From: Lasioglossum baleicum
Lineage: Eukaryota > Arthropoda > Insecta > Hymenoptera > Halictidae
Reading direction: 5' to 3'
Length of the DNA stretch: 64,000 nt
Assembly (NCBI RefSeq): GCF_051020765.1
Contig: NC_134936.1
Location: 5,145,045 to 5,209,044, forward strand
Below are positions 22,677-33,515 of the stretch, in pieces (positions within the stretch are counted from its first letter, which is position 1; each line of letters opens with the position of its first letter). The notes beneath the pieces were generated by a model. That model made no database searches. It was not told the DNA's origin and saw only the letters and a list, made by a program, of their open reading frames with translations. The translations under genes were made by a program, and so were the position numbers.

Positions 22677-23487
22677 GAAAATCTCCGAAACGCCTCCACC
22701 TACAAAAATATGCAAGTACCGTATGATATGAGCACTTGAAGCCATACAAAATTCTGTTATACAATTTTCATAAAATGTATCGTTTAACAGTTATTCGGGT
22801 AATCAAGTTGGGTCTGGAACACCCTGTATATGTACGCGCAAATAGTCTTCGAATAATCGCATTCGCAACATCGATCGAACATCTCCTGCTAAAGCTGTAT
22901 TCTATATCTGAAACGAATCTCGTCCGAGGCATCGGATGCTTAATAAAAAAAAAAGAAAAAAAGAAGAAGCGAATGGTCGTCGGTGAAATTGCATTGCTCG
23001 CTTCGTTTTCTTTTCTTTTTTTCGGCACGTGCCCGCAGCACCGGGTGCACCCTTTATCCCGAGGAAGCGGAAACGGAACTGGATGAAGCCAGCGCCGGCG
23101 ACTCGAAGGTAACGAGGTTTTCCTCGGTTGGTTAATTTGCCGCGGATTGGATCGCGCGAAAACACGCGCACTAACGTGGTTTTCAACGAGCTCTCTCAAC
23201 CCCTCTGGCCTCACCCGGTCCACCCTCCTGTCCATCGACCATCCGCAGCCGCCGGTGTCACCGATATTCTGCACTTTGATCATCGCGAATCGCCGATCAT
23301 ATACCCGATGCTAAAATGTCGCTCGCGTAACGCGATTACCGCAATCGACTCGACCGGTTTTTTTTTTTAATACATCCATACGCGAACCCTGCAGGTTCGT
23401 TCGTTCGCGAAACCAGGTCCTGTCATCGGTGCTCAGTTCGTTACGTTCTGATGGCCGTTTCGCCGGTGTATACCGAGCTCGAAAAAG
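22677..23487. other. GC-rich patch and one isolated transposon end; no gene
   Basis: A GAACACCCTGTATATG end at 22817-22832 is an inverted CAGGGTGTTC terminus without partner. 23030-23480 is GC-rich. The long minus frame at 22768-23283 (171 residues) crosses the transposon end, a homopurine run and the GC patch, and shows no domain, so I do not call it a gene. Confidence 0.35.
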
Positions 23488-23691
23488 ACTCTCTCTCGCT
23501 CTACCTCTTTCTTTCTCCCGCTGCGGTTAAGCTTTCAGCGTGCGGTTCGCTTTTTAATCGAGTCTTCCGAAATTCGTTTTCGCGTTTCGATTAGCGAGAG
23601 CTTTGACGGTAAAGCCTTCGAGACATCTATCAGCGCCTATTGTTTTAACGCGATTGACCTTCTCCGTGTTTTTGTCAAATATTGGGTTGGG
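23488..23691. repeat. Duplicated 0.2-kb segment, copy A
   Basis: TTTCAGCGTGCGGTTCGCTT, TTTTTAATCGAGTCTTCCGA, TCGAGACATCTATCAGCGCC and GTGTTTTTGTCAAATA all recur in the same order at 25239-25429 with few differences. This copy ends exactly at the TA (23690-23691) where a mariner element begins. Confidence 0.85.
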
Positions 23692-24600
23692 GACAATGTT
23701 TCTTCGCATTTTAATGCAGAAATGAATCAAGTTTTTTCCATATTTTAAATTAAGTTTATTATATCACGTATGTGCCGTTCTGATCGACCACCTCTTGCCA
23801 TTTTTGAGGTAAACCATAATTCCGTCACTGTAGAACTTCTGGGATTTCTGGGCGAAAAACTGCGACACGTGATTTTCACAGACCACTTTTGAAGTCAACT
23901 TCACACCATTAAAAGAGTTCTGTAGAGACTACACGGTGGATGCATCAATACTTCCCAGCCAGGATCTCTTAATTTTTGATGGGTCGTCAAAGATGTCGAT
24001 GTCGATCCATTAAATTTATCAATGTTAACTCATGAGGCACCCAAACATCGAGCTGTTTTTTGTGTCCAGCCTTTTTTAAACGGTTTGGAACTGTTTTGTG
24101 GTCAATGTTTAGTTCCTTACCGATATCACGACTGCTAATGGCCAGTCTTGCTCAACTGTTTGCATGATTTCATCAACTTTTCAGTGACTGGTCGACCAGA
24201 ACAAGGTATATCTTCGACATCAAAATTTCCAGATTCAAAACGCTTGAACCAACTTTGTGCCACACGTAGTGATACTGTATCACATCCATAAACATCGCAA
24301 ATTTTTTTAGTAGCTCGAGTCGCATTATTTCCTTTTTTGTAATAAAATTTCAAAATATATCGAATTTCTTCTTTGTTCTCACTCATTTTCAAGACGTAAT
24401 AACTTTTGACTAAATAAACTGTTGAAAATACAACTGTGATTTTAGATGTGGCAAGCCTGTTATCTAGTAAGTCGAAACAGTGGCCAATCAGCGGTCGCGC
24501 ACGAACCGTTAGAAATTGTCGGTCGTTCGAAATACTCACTCACGATCAGACGCTCTGTATGTATAGACATAACCGCGACCACTTTGTACAAAAGGCTTAA
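23692..24600 (-). mobile_element. Mariner element, internally deleted
   Basis: Begins TTGGGTTGGGGACAATGTTT after TA (23690-23691), a mariner-type terminal repeat. The minus-strand coding remnant gives the C-terminus near the left end and the N-terminus towards 24386. The middle, with the catalytic aspartates, is deleted. I could not find the matching right end near 24540-24600, so that limit is approximate. Confidence 0.75.
23759..24386 (-). pseudogene. Mariner transposase pseudogene, core deleted
   Basis: Start ATG at 24384-24386 in the mariner-typical MSENKEEIRYILKFYYKKG context. The first helix-turn-helix is seen in the next ~60 residues (AQSWFKRFESGNFDVEDIPC, then SGRPVTEK). A frameshift near 24180 precedes the second helix-turn-helix (SSRDIGKELNIDHKTVPNRL). 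After about 24010 the sequence jumps to family C-terminal wording, ending GLPQKWQEVVDQNGTYVI with a stop at 23759-23761. The DD34D catalytic segment between these parts is gone, so the protein would lack the active site even if the frame were open. A longer upstream extension of the frame to 24539 is not part of the gene. Confidence 0.85.
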
Positions 24601-25238
24601 TGAAAGTAATTAAGCGACATATTATATAAAAAGAGTATTTCCATTTAAAAAGTGTTTTTGTTAAAAGTTCTGTAAAGATACAGTTATTTAATTTGTATTA
24701 ATGTACATCAAGGAAAATATAAAGTTGTGAAGTTAAGCACGTGGCGTCTACCTCTCACCTCCACGCAAATATCATATAATAATTTTAACATAAGCAAATA
24801 TCACAATTTCTTGTTTGTAATTACTCTATGATATATCACCTTTCAGACGCACTCAAGTAAATCCAGATCCAATTAATATTAACAGAGTTATGAGAGACGT
24901 GCATTTTTGAACTCACTTTCATTGTTCAGAAGGAGACCTCTACAGTCATTGACGAGTTGAAGTGAAGTGACCATCACGTTTGCGAAAATACTAACTTTTG
25001 GAACGGAAAATAAAATACATACAGTGGTCGGTCTGTTTAAAAAAAAATGTGGGTATTGAGACAAACCTAAATAGGTGTGTAATGAACAATTTCTTTATAG
25101 AATTATTGTGTGGTTAAGGGACAATATTTTGTGTCTGAGGGGCAATATTGAATACATATTCGACATCCTCCACAAGCTAGTTGGGCATTTAAGCTGAAAA
25201 ATTATATTTTTCTTGGCTTAAGCACTATTATATTAGTC
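24601..25238. other. AT-rich filler, nothing recognised
   Basis: No coding similarity or inverted repeat seen. It separates the mariner remnant from the second copy of the duplicated segment. Confidence 0.3.
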
Positions 25239-25429
25239 ACTCTCTCGCTCTCCCTCTTTCTTTCTTCCATTGCGGTGAAGCTTTCAGCGTGCGGTTCGCT
25301 TTTTAATCGAGTCTTCCGAGATTCGTTTTCGCGTTTCGATTAGCGAGAACTTTGACAGTGAGCCTTCGAGACATCTATCAGCGCCTATTGTTTTAACGCG
25401 ATTGACCCTCTCCGTGTTTTTGTCAAATA
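25239..25429. repeat. Duplicated 0.2-kb segment, copy B
   Basis: Direct repeat of 23488-23691, running to the same TA (25428-25429). Here the TA is followed by a different transposon end, CACTACCGCTCAAAGGTATC. Confidence 0.85.
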
Positions 25430-26756
25430 CACTACCGCTCAAAGGTATCCGGACACTTTCTTTTTCTCTACAAAACGTAGTTTAAGTTAGTAGGAAAAAT
25501 ATTGTAGACAATTCTGTCTCTCACTTGTAATTATTATTATTATTTATATTGTGGTATCATAGCACAATAGAATTTATTTTTATGTACAAATTATATGTAC
25601 AATGAAAATGCAATAATAGAATTTCTATCCACAAATACGAAATCAAGTGGAACGGTCTCGATGCTTGAAAGGATCTCAAGTTTTAGTCCAGTCAATGAAT
25701 CCTCATAAGGGGGGTGTAGGGGAAAATGGAAGGAACACAATTTTTAATTTTGGGACTTTGTTTGGACTAGTTAGGAGGTAAACATACTAAAAGTCCCTAC
25801 TCCTAGGAGGTGAGCTGGGTGCAGGGGAGCACGTAGAAGGTTTTTCGGTTTTCTGCTTATATCTCGGAAACTATGCGTCCTAGCTATAAGACCATTCCAT
25901 ACAAAATTAAAGCTGATAAAATGTGCCACAAGACTGATCCGATTCAGTTTTTCGCTATCTCGCATAGTTTCCGAGATATCCACGCTCAAAGTTCACTAAT
26001 TGTGAAAAATAAATTTTTTGCCTTATTTGACTAGCTAACTCTTCAGCACAATTAGTGAACTTTGAGCGCGGATATCTCGGAAACTATGCGAGATAACGAA
26101 AAACTGAATCCAATCAATCTTGTGGCACATTTTATCAGCATTAATTTTGTATAGAATAGTTTTATCGCTAGGACGCATAGTTTCCAAGACATCCGCGCTC
26201 AAAGTTCAATAATGGTGAAAAAGAAATGCTTTATTTGTCTAGCTAACTCTTCAGCACAATTAATGAACTTTCAGCGCTGATATCTCGGAAACTATGCGAA
26301 ATAGCGAAAAACTGAATCGAATCAATCTTGTGGCACATTTTGTCAGCTTTAATTTTGTATAGAATGGTCCTATCGCTAGGACGCATAGTTTCCGAGATAT
26401 AAGCGGAAAACCGAAAAAGGGGACCTTCTGCGTGCATCCTGCACCCCGCTCACCTCCTAGGAGTGGGGACTTTTAGTATGTTTACCTCCTAACTAGTCCA
26501 AACAAAGTCCCAAAGTTAAAAATTGTGTTCCTTCCATTTCCCTCTATAACTTTTCGTTGACTGGGCACTTTGTTTCATTTCTAAGGTGCAAAGCGAATTT
26601 AGAGAATTTTTCGATACAAACACTAATAATAAAACACTAATAGAGTAAAAAGCTAATATTCATCCAGCCTGACAGAGAAATTGAAGTCGTTTGGTCCATT
26701 CATAAAAAAAGTTATTTTAATTTAAAGTGTGTGACCAGTTTTGCTCCTAACGGTAT
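25430..26756. mobile_element. Tc1-like element ends enclosing a foldback element
   Basis: The left end CACTACCGCTCAAAGGTATC follows TA. At the other side AAAGTGTGTGACCAG and GCTCCTAACGGTATA look, inverted, like a Tc1-type terminus (TACCGTTAGGAGCAAAAC). The two ends align only loosely, so they may be different elements. The segment 26660-26735 matches the right arm of the inverted-repeat element at 40927-41213. No transposase is seen; the interior is occupied by the foldback 25685-26564. Confidence 0.35.
25685..26564. mobile_element. Foldback MITE family GTCCAGTCAA, copy 1
   Basis: Starts AGTCCAGTCAATGAATCCTC and ends ACTTTTCGTTGACTGG. Inverted arms carry AACACAATTTTTAAYTTTGG, GACTAGTTAGGAGGTAAACA, ACTCCTAGGAGGTGAGC and a CTTATATCTCGGAAACTATG block. 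Inside, the module AAAGTTCACTAATTGTG and its inverse AGTGAACTTTGAGCGCGGAT alternate with more CTCGGAAACTATGCG modules, so the element is a nest of palindromes. Frames reading SADISETMRDSEKLNRI come from these modules and are not genes. Confidence 0.8.
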
Positions 26757-28324
26757 ATCATTCACGAAAACGTACTGTTAACTACATTAATAATATAATT
26801 GAAGTGATTGCTAAATTGCATATGTTCTGTTTGTTATGCATACTACTTCCCAAACATCTAGAATATACTATTAGAGTATAAAATATGTCTGTTCACACAT
26901 AAATTATGAGAGCCGTAGTACGAAAAATGGATAATGTCGTGGATAATGTCTCCCTAAGAAAATGATAAAAATTTCGCTTAAATAGTCCTCCATTGAAAAG
27001 TAGATTGTTTGATCATAAACTAGTTGATTTGTGCAAATGGCTCTAATCAATATGTGATCACTCGCTGTAATAAAAATAAAGAAACTGCAAGTTTGTTCGA
27101 CTGGTGAAACGCGAATAAAATGACAGAAAATTCAGGATCGCGAGGAGAAAAACGAACAGTCTGAAAAAAAAAATAAAACGCGAGAGCCGAATTTCAAGCA
27201 TCGTGTGTAATCACTCGATCATTTTTATTTCATCGTTCGTGTCAGGGCGACCGTGTGCGCGTCGTAACGTTGCGAAAATGGCGGCGGATGAAAAGCGCTG
27301 GCGCGTAACGAAATAGAAGTAAAACCTTTCATAAGTTTTGATTTAAACTTTTCCGTATAACTCATTCCGTAAATAACATTTTATAGTTCGCGTATCGTTT
27401 GCCGTTTTATACGGGCGCGCAGCACTTTGATCAGCGCGAGGTAGCTGATGGAAAAATGCAGGCTGCGTAACTCGGTTATAGTTTGCGTACACGTCAGCGA
27501 ACGTTTTTGCGCGTCCCACCTGCCTCGAAACGTTCTAAACGGTGTTTCGGAACGAACAAAACACACGCGAGGTGATTCCACGTTCAATCGCAAGTCGGCT
27601 GACTATTAAGGGGGGAATTTCTTTTTTCTTGAACTAAAATATCAATACCTTAGGCTTTTTTATAAACAAAAATGTAACATTAATTAATTTGAATCTTTGT
27701 ATATGCGTTTTTTATACTCGCATCATGTTACATAAATTTTTTCAGTACAGTTCACTTAAAAATACAGTTTGAATTAGTGATTGACATGATATCTGCCCTT
27801 CAGTTCATCTAACAATAAAATCAAAAATTCCAATGAGATTTTATTTACATAAATAAATAAATAAAAGGAAATCATTTTTCTAGAAATGGTAACTGTTTCA
27901 ATTCAGATGTTCGATGTTTCGCAAAAATAACCCGAAGTTTTGATAATTAGAAAAAAAATATAGAACCTACCGTTTTGCCTGTAGGTAAAAACGATGAAAA
28001 AAAGGATTCTTTCTTAACATACAGTTAAAATTTCAAATTTATCGATCGTCTACTTTTTTTTAATCGTGTCAACCAGCTACGAAAAAGTTGTTTTGAGAAA
28101 AACGCGTTTAAAGTTTGTTGTGCAGTTACTGAACAAATATCAGGTGCTTACAACGAATCAGCTGTACCAGGTCCGTATATTATTCCTTCCTCTTGCTCGT
28201 CGAATTGATTTTTTTCTAAATTTGGTTGGCTGTTAGAAAACTACGACTCCAGTAACATAAACGTTTTACAACAGTACCGGATTCTGGGAGTATAGATCGC
28301 TCGATCACTTGCCGCCAAATATAT
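26757..28324. other. No gene seen; GC-rich patch 27090-27600
   Basis: Mostly AT-rich. 27230-27600 is GC- and CpG-richer and single-copy here, with a 70-residue minus frame of no known type. It could be host regulatory sequence. Nothing else was recognised. Confidence 0.3.
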
Positions 28325-28728
28325 AGGGTGTTCGACTACAGAAGACGAGAATGAAGAATAACAAAATTGCGATTTCGGCTTCGTCATTAGTTATTAACAA
28401 TTAAAAATCCGCCTATAGAATGCAGCAATGCGAAAATGTTTAATAAATCGTTGTACGACATTGAACTTACCTACTCGTTAAAAACTACAAAGGCATTACT
28501 AATATCCGCCCTATGGACTTATCGAGTAAACGGGGTAAATGCCCTTTCACTTTCCTTATCCTTATCCTGCACTATAATTGTTCATAACACCGTACATAAT
28601 ACGTATACATATACTATATTTTTTAGTCTAATATAAGTAGCCTAATTCTTATGAACAAATCAGCAGTTTTTTATAATCAATTCTTGTATTTATAAGTTTT
28701 TAACGTACCAGATGTTATGGAACACCCA
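28325..28728. repeat. Possible inverted-repeat element (GGGTGTTC / GAACACCC ends)
   Basis: AGGGTGTTCGACTACAG at the left and ATGGAACACCC at the right are inverted over about 8-10 bp, both in TATA-rich contexts. This is short for a TIR, but the CAGGGTGTTC type recurs in the window (22817, 58050). No coding content. Confidence 0.35.
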
Positions 28729-29186
28729 ATATATGACGTATATGAAACTCTATAGCGACACGAACTATCGTTCTGCATGCCTACCGAAGCAAGATGAATA
28801 GTCCAACAGAAAAAAGTTGCCGAAATTTTTTCGACAAATATTGCCGTTCAATTTTTGTAATTTGGCTACGCTGAACGAACGGTCGATTTATGGGACCCGA
28901 TACTGAATTCGACATACAACGATAATTCTGTTTCAGCTCACAGAATTCATAAATTGGCGATGTATAAAAAAGAGTACGAAATTTTCCAGCGAACAATTTT
29001 CAAATATTCGATTGGTATACTTATACATACATAGTACGTAATTAAACATTATATATTATATATACATAAAACATTATAAATATTACATTGGAAAAGACAA
29101 GACCTTGTTTGTAATTTTATTAATCTACATCGAAGTAAAATTTGTATTACTTGAAAGGGGTGGTTCCTTATATGTACATATGTATA
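28729..29186. other. No feature recognised
   Basis: AT-rich sequence with a 71-residue minus frame (28781-28996) unlike any known protein. Confidence 0.3.
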
Positions 29187-30435
29187 CAGGGTGATTCCGA
29201 AGAAACATAACACTTAAATATCTCCGTAATTTTTCGTTGTACAAAAAAACTTCTTAGGACAAAGTTACACTGTTTGAAAGGCTACATGTAACGGTGTAAG
29301 AGAAAAAATTTTCGAGGTCATTTTTTTATGAGATTTCAAGATCATCGATATTTTTTTTAATGGAATGAGGTATTTTTGAATACATCAATCGATGCAGCTG
29401 GACATTCGTTACAAAAAAGTACTAACCTATGTATGTCGAAAAGTTAGTAGTTCACGAGATATTTCAATTTAAATAACTCTAAAACACCATTACTGTCGTA
29501 CTAAGACATTACACAAGTAAGTAAACGCTAACATAAATTTCAATTTCAATGTCAATTTTCCAATTTCAACTTCAATTTCAATATAAACTCTTCAACTTCA
29601 TTTTCAACTTCAATTTTTCAATTTCAACTTTAATTTCAACTCTTCCATTTCAACTCTTTCATTTCAACTTCAATTTCTTCTCTTCCATTTCAACTTTAAT
29701 TTTTCAATTTCATTTCGTTAATATCAACTTCAATTTCAATTCAACCCCTCAACTTCAATTTCAATATCAGCCTCTCAACTTCAATTTCAATATCAACCCT
29801 TCAATTCCAATTTCAACTCGTCAATTTCAATATCAACCCTTCAATTCCAATTTCAATATCAACCCTTCAATTCCAATTTCAACTCGTCAATTTCAATATC
29901 AACCCTTCAATTCCAATTTCAATATCAACCCTTCAATTCCAATTTCAACTCGTCAATTTCAATATCATCCCTTCAACTTCAATTTTTCAATTTCAACTCT
30001 TCAATTTTAATTTTTCAATTTCAACGTCAATTTCAATAACATCCCTTCAACTTCAACTTTTCAATTTTTCAATTTCAACGTCAATTTTTCAATTAAAATT
30101 TCAACTCTTCAATTTACACACTAGCAAGTAAACGCTAACGTCTTAGTACGACAGTAATGGTGTTTTAGAGTTATTTAAATTGAAATATCTCCTGAACTAC
30201 TAACTTTTCGACATACATGGGTCAGTACTTTTTATAACAAATGTCCAGCTGCATCGATTGATGTATTAAAAAATACCTCATTCCATTTAAAAAAATATCA
30301 ATGACCTTGAAAATTTTTTCCCTTACACCGTTACATGTGGCGCTTCAAGCAGTGTAACTTTGTCCTAAGAAGTTTTTTTGTATAACGAAAAGTAACGGAG
30401 ATATTTAGGTGTTCTGTTTCTTCGGACTCACCCTG
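29187..30435. mobile_element. Long-TIR element with minisatellite loop
   Basis: Ends CAGGGTGATTCCGAAGAAAC and the inverted TTCTTCGGACTCACCCTG, with TA outside both (29185-29186, 30436-30437). Arms of about 330 bp share AAGTTTTTTTGTATAACG-type, TTACACCGTTACATGT and CAGCTGGACATTCGTTAC-type blocks and extend to GTAAACGCTAAC. The loop of about 570 bp is a TTCAATTTCAA-rich array. Terminal sequence and TA point to the IS630-Tc1-mariner group; no transposase remains. Confidence 0.85.
29535..30112. repeat. TTCAATTTCAA array with 66-bp higher-order unit
   Basis: Variants of TCAATTTCAAC tile the whole stretch. At about 29797-29970 a 66-bp compound unit (40 + 26 bp) repeats about 2.5-3 times, seen at protein level as a 22-residue period (NPSIPISTRQFQYQPFNSNF...). 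The 153-residue frame at 29549-30010 exists only because the repeat period is a multiple of three. Confidence 0.85.
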
Positions 30436-30718
30436 TATGTAGGTCATTTGAACGAACTTTTTCATTCGTAAAAATACTCTCCGCGGCTTTGTTAATACTA
30501 AACCTACCGAGCCTCAAAAGTAACTGGTACATCCCTTATAAAAAAGATAAGATTGATTTTATTTAGACTTTGTGCAGCCCCTATTGTAATACGTGCTGTA
30601 CCGAAGATATCTATACAAACCCATTCTTTATGAAATCATTTTTATTATTTCAATAATTGTAAAATAAAACATCTGGAATCGGTAATTTCGACTGGTGGTG
30701 GTACGTATAGTGTTAAGG

Positions 30719-30820
30719 AGTTATTAACGAAAAAAAACACGGACCAATCACAGCGCGTCTACTGGCGGCTCGTGCCAAGCCAAACGTTGTAATTGGTCTG
30801 TGTTCTTCGTTAACAACTCC
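30719..30820. repeat. TTAA MITE type B
   Basis: Inverted arms GGAGTTATTAACGAA...CACGGACCAATCACA and GTTGTAATTGGTCTG...TTCGTTAACAACTCC lie between TTAA at 30715-30718 and TTAA at 30821-30824. The 102-bp size and TTAA target point to piggyBac- or Kolobok-type mobilisation. A relative of one arm is at 58200-58243. Confidence 0.7.
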
Positions 30821-30824
30821 TTAA

Positions 30825-31458
30825 GGCGGTAGACGCGTTTCCAGGATTGCAAGGGTGCGGGATTCGCGTTCTCATTTTTCGATATTACAAAAATGGAATT
30901 TTTCAGTAGTCAACAATGCTAGATGAAAGATCGATCTAGGGCGCTATCGCCCTCAAAAGTCCTATTTTTTCGTTTACGAGGCGTAATTTGCATTATTCGG
31001 CAGCATGTAGTTATGAAAATAGCTACATGCGCAGTTGTACGCTTCCGAATACAGTAAAGTCGCGTTTACTGCCCGCGATATCGGGTACGCGATCACTGTC
31101 TAGTGCCTACCCACTCCACTGTCATGCTGTTCTTCTCCACGTTCGGATTTCTTTGGAACTCCCGGCACGATCGACGCGATAGACGCAGTCATAAAAAAAT
31201 AATGTCGGTATGCGATCACTGCCCGTGCAGAACACAGGCTCTTGGACAGTAAACGCGACTTTGTAATGCAAATTACACTGTCGGATAATGCAAATTACGC
31301 CTCGTAAACGAAAAAATAGGACCTTTCAGGGAGATAGCGCCCTAGATCGATCTTCCATTTAGCGTTTTTGACTACTGACAACCCCGATTTTTGTGTTATC
31401 GAAAAATGAGAACGCGAGTCCCGCTCCATTGCAATCCTGGAAAAAGGAGTCTACTCCC
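30825..31458. repeat. TTAA-type palindromic MITE (copy 2) with nested insertion
   Basis: Lies between TTAA at 30821-30824 and TTAA at 31459-31462. Ends GGCGGTAGACGCGTTTCCAG and GGAAAAAGGAGTCTACTCCC are inverted copies. Arms carry TTGCAAGGGTGCGGGA / TCCCGCTCCATTGCAA, the GATCGATCTAGGGCGCTATC block and GGCGTAATTTGCATTATTCGG. Its centre is split by the pogo-like MITE 31052-31263. Confidence 0.75.
31052..31263. repeat. Pogo-like MITE nested in a TTAA MITE
   Basis: CAGTAAAGTCGCGTTTACTG at the left and CAGTAAACGCGACTTTG at the right are inverted, apart from a 3-bp indel near the tip, with TA outside (31050-31051 and 31264-31265). The terminus is of the same kind as that of the 15298-16462 element. 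It interrupts GCTTCCGAATA / ATGCAAATTAC of the host MITE. No coding capacity. Confidence 0.65.
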
Positions 31459-31462
31459 TTAA

Positions 31463-31874
31463 CGAAACTGGGACGAAAATTTTCGCTAAAGAAAAAATTA
31501 TTTGAAATAACCCGAGGAACTCTCCTTTCAAGATTCTCCGACGTTCTTGAGACGCCCTGTATACATAGCCTTCCTCGCAGTATAGTCAAGGTTCAGAGCT
31601 TTAAAAATTCATGAAATTAAATTATATTTAAATATTTAATGTTTCCATTATCACTGACTCAACATCACAGCTTAAATTATCCTTCAGTCATTTATTTTTA
31701 ACAGAAGCATGCCGGCTGTTTTAGAATTCAGTCAATTAGAATTCAGATTATTGCAACACTGCTCACTACAAAAATTTATTTATCGAATGACATCCTTAGC
31801 AGTCATTTGACAAAATTTAAACTATTTGAAAACTTTCGATTGCGCGCAAACAGTCGACAGCATACGCTTTAAAT
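31463..31874. other. No gene; one isolated CCCTGTATAC end
   Basis: Frames at 31359-31589 and 31393-31614 overlap the TTAA MITE and an inverted CAGGG-type end near 31551 and have no known similarity. Confidence 0.3.
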
Positions 31875-32529
31875 CAGGCCTGGCCAACACGCGGCCCGCC
31901 GCATTTCCCCGCCGTAATTTCGATTGAAACTTTTGTTTCTTGTTGTATGTATATAAAAAATATTAAATAAATGAAGTGTCATTGTTATAATGCGCAAGTG
32001 CGACTACGAACTCCAATTCTATATTTGATAACTGTGATATAATTGAGTTACAGTGCAACAATGAAATGAAACAAATTTTTGCGTCCACATCAAAATTTAA
32101 TTTTTACAATACTTCTATTACCAAGAGATATACCGACTTAAGATATTTTGCACATGAGTTGTAAGTGCTTTTGGATCCACAGATGTTTGTGAAACATTTT
32201 TTTCGAAGATGAAATTTACAGAGTTCATTACGTGCTTCATTAACTGATGCCAATTTAGAGAACAAGCTAACAAAAAATGTGCAACGTCGAACATAAATAT
32301 AGATTTACAAAAATTAAGTGAAAGAAAGGATGAACGAATGTCTCATTAATTAAGACTCGAGAGTTAATTACATTGAATCATAGTATAACAATAAAGTTTT
32401 ATTCATTTTGCATTTGTATCACATTTTTTAAAAGCATGTTTACCGAAAGTGCGGCGCGCTGTAACGTCAGGCGTCATCAAAGTGGCCCGTGCCTGGTTGG
32501 CCGCAAACCATTTTGGTTGGCCAGGCCTG
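31875..32529 (+). mobile_element. Short hAT element, internally deleted
   Basis: Ends CAGGCCTGGCCAAC and the inverted TTGGCCAGGCCTG, followed inward by CGCGGCCCGCC-type sequence on the left, the style of hAT ends. Flanking octamers (CTTTAAAT and CTGAATCA) do not match, so the target duplication has decayed or an end is misplaced. A plus-strand remnant of a hAT C-terminus lies inside. Confidence 0.6.
32120..32335 (+). pseudogene. hAT transposase C-terminal remnant (GTF2IRD2-like group)
   Basis: In one frame from about 32170 the sequence reads FGSTDVCETFFSKMKF. After a shift, it reads SLTDANLENK, then QRR and NIDLQKLSE. This order (Gly-Ser-Thr, Cys-Glu, Phe-Ser-x-Met-Lys, then Leu-Thr-Asp-x-Asn-Leu) is the C-terminal dimerisation region of hAT transposases of the kind related to GTF2IRD2 and EPM2AIP1. 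Stops and shifts break it into pieces of under 40 residues. No upstream catalytic parts are visible, in keeping with the 655-bp size of the element. Confidence 0.6.
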
Positions 32530-33322
32530 CTGAATCACAATTGAATATATGTAACGGCACCGAACTTATTTGTACACCTGATAAATAACATTATGAACAA
32601 CGAGACATAATTGTTTAAACTTTCCATTAAGTCCAATATACGTTGATAATGTTCTTAGGAATAAACTCTTAATCCCGAGAAGTCGAACACATCGCGCGCA
32701 TCGAGCATTTTTATCCGTGAAAAAATTATCTCGTTGCAGATCGCGCCACGAATTCGTCCGCACCCTGTGCATCCAGGACGGTCGGGGCGCAGCATCGGCA
32801 GGCGCAGCCAAGCGTCCGCCAATTATTCAGCAAATGTTATAATTGGCACATTCCATTACGCGTAATGGATCGCACTTAGCGGCTGCCGGTGTGATTGGGG
32901 CTCGAGAGCCGTAGAGGGAGAGTACGAGAGGAGGACGAACAGAGAGGAACGGAGAGGGTGAAAACCAGCGAGGGAGAAGGAGGTGAGGCCAATCTCGATA
33001 ATACGACCATAGCGAAGGATACAGCCGGATGCGTGCGTGCTGCTCGAAAATATCGAGTATCTAATGCCAACAAGATGTGTTAGTCACGGATTAAGATGAT
33101 TCAATCCCGATCAGTCGGCTGTGATACGGATCTCTGCATTCGGAGTCTCGGTGATCCTGGATTGCTTCAGCATTTTCACGTTCGAGTACCAGCACTTCTT
33201 TCAGCAAAAGCCTTCATAGTCGCAATATTATTATCCCTTTGCCCTCGAGCGGCACCGCGCCGCGCCGATGCAGCGCCCAGGAGGTTTATTGCGTCCATTC
33301 GAGCGGCGCCACAATGGGACAA
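32530..33322. other. GC-rich island, no gene identified
   Basis: 32740-33310 is GC- and CpG-rich with a purine-rich tract at 32920-32990. Several short frames occur on both strands without domains. The sequence looks single-copy in this window. Confidence 0.3.
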
Positions 33323-33515
33323 ACCGATGGATTCTGTGTCAAAATCAAAAAACTTTCGACAGAAATGAGATAGAGCAATGATTTTTTTAAAAATCGAAGC
33401 TGAAACATTGCAGAATGTCGGAAAAATAGAGAGTTTATGGTACCAACGTTTTTTAACCTCGAAAAAAATCGTTAAACTTGTACAATTTCAAGAAAATTGT
33501 TGTTTATTCAATATC
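33323..33515. repeat. Interspersed repeat, copy A (pair with 48145-48345)
   Basis: Shares in order TCAAAATCAAAAAACT, GAGATAGAGCAATGA, AAGCTGAAACATTGCAGAAT, CCAACGTTTTTTAAC and TCGTTAAACTTGTACAATTT with 48145-48345, at perhaps three-quarters identity by eye. Class unknown. Confidence 0.6.

Noticed and set aside
22768..23283. 171-residue minus-strand gene
   Set aside because: It runs across an isolated transposon end, an AAAGAAAAA tract and a GC-rich patch and resembles no protein family.
29549..30010. 153-residue open reading frame rich in Phe, Gln and Asn (prion- or silk-like)
   Set aside because: It lies wholly in a tandem array whose 66-bp period keeps any frame open; no start context or conservation argues for a protein.
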